A stretch of DNA of 64,000 nt from SLRI01 sp942491185 (GTDB taxonomy: Bacteria > Pseudomonadota > Alphaproteobacteria > Geminicoccales > Geminicoccaceae). The notes beneath the pieces were generated by a model that searched no databases, was not told where the DNA came from, and saw nothing but the letters and a program-made list of their open reading frames with translations. The DNA lies in assembly GCA_942491185.1 (NCBI GenBank), contig CALOAB010000018.1, forward strand, positions 467,134 through 531,133, in the 5' to 3' direction. Position 1 is the first letter of the stretch. Every line of letters begins with the position of its first letter. Positions 63,861 through 64,000 of the stretch are shown in pieces. Position numbers and translations under genes: made by a program.

Positions 63861-64000
63861 CCTTTGTTGGGTGCTGTCGTCCAGCACATGATCGCGGACC
63901 AGTGTCTCTCGAGCCCGGATGAGATCCAACCCGTCCGCAACTCTTCAGCGAACGGGATGCTGTCCGAACCGCTCGATGCAACAAGCCTCTTGCGTCGACA

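Noticed and set aside
61774..64000. tRNA-anchored integrative element
   Set aside because: There is no integrase gene and no second copy of the tRNA 3' end in the window.

Overview
The window is a GC-rich piece of an alphaproteobacterial chromosome. The evidence is an aa3-type cytochrome oxidase operon with alphaproteobacterial assembly genes, a RegB/RegA redox two-component system, protein families such as DUF3422, DUF983, DUF463/DUF697 and MocA/XdhC/CoxE, and very high GC with ATGA/TTGA start-stop overlaps. Rhodospirillales/Geminicoccales-type organisms would fit, but the sequence alone does not fix the order.

Bases 1-7.5 kb hold a possible degenerate EAL protein, DUF167 and transglutaminase-like genes, a MscS channel, glutamate dehydrogenase, a formate/nitrite-type channel and a SGNH hydrolase. 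Bases 7.6-16.2 kb, minus strand, are a respiratory operon: ctaC, ctaD, ctaB, a 40-residue CoxF-like peptide, ctaG, ctaE, DUF983, SURF1, ctaA and an M32 carboxypeptidase. Bases 16.4-25.9 kb hold DUF3422, rsmE, ubiA, a K+-channel-like protein, the YcjX/DUF697 pair, DUF3291, PPK2 and a SulP transporter. Bases 26-34.4 kb hold a MITE-like repeat, a LapG-like protease, a frameshifted NicO metal exporter with its DUF1007 partner, a cytochrome-c/Vgb-propeller fusion, an ATP-grasp protein, a copper-type P-ATPase and a CBS protein. Bases 34.4-37.1 kb hold RegB with two tandem RegA-type regulators.

Bases 37.6-41.3 kb are a graveyard of mobile DNA: a PrsR-type regulator stump, an IS5-family element interrupted by an apparently complete IS1595-family element, and a second decayed IS5-family element. 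One 300-base stretch here is so G-biased on the plus strand that it looks like a base-calling artefact. Bases 41.3-49.7 kb hold a desulfinase-like acyl-CoA dehydrogenase with a divergent LysR regulator, then a minus-strand run of coxE, two XdhC-type genes, a MocA-type fusion, a frameshifted sufS, sufU and msrB. This looks like molybdenum-cofactor finishing and Fe-S supply without the hydroxylase itself in view. Bases 49.6-51.5 kb carry an old-yellow-enzyme gene between two 127-bp direct repeats that duplicate the start of coxE.

Bases 51.5-64 kb hold an MFS transporter, a regulator island bounded by IS110 ends, parE, a frameshifted thioesterase, a tgt gene that has lost most of its zinc ligands, a frameshifted IS110-family element, a tRNA-Lys and a multiply frameshifted hydrolase-like gene. 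Single-base indels recur in otherwise well-conserved genes across the window. Either recent gene decay or residual sequencing error could explain them, and the sequence alone does not decide.
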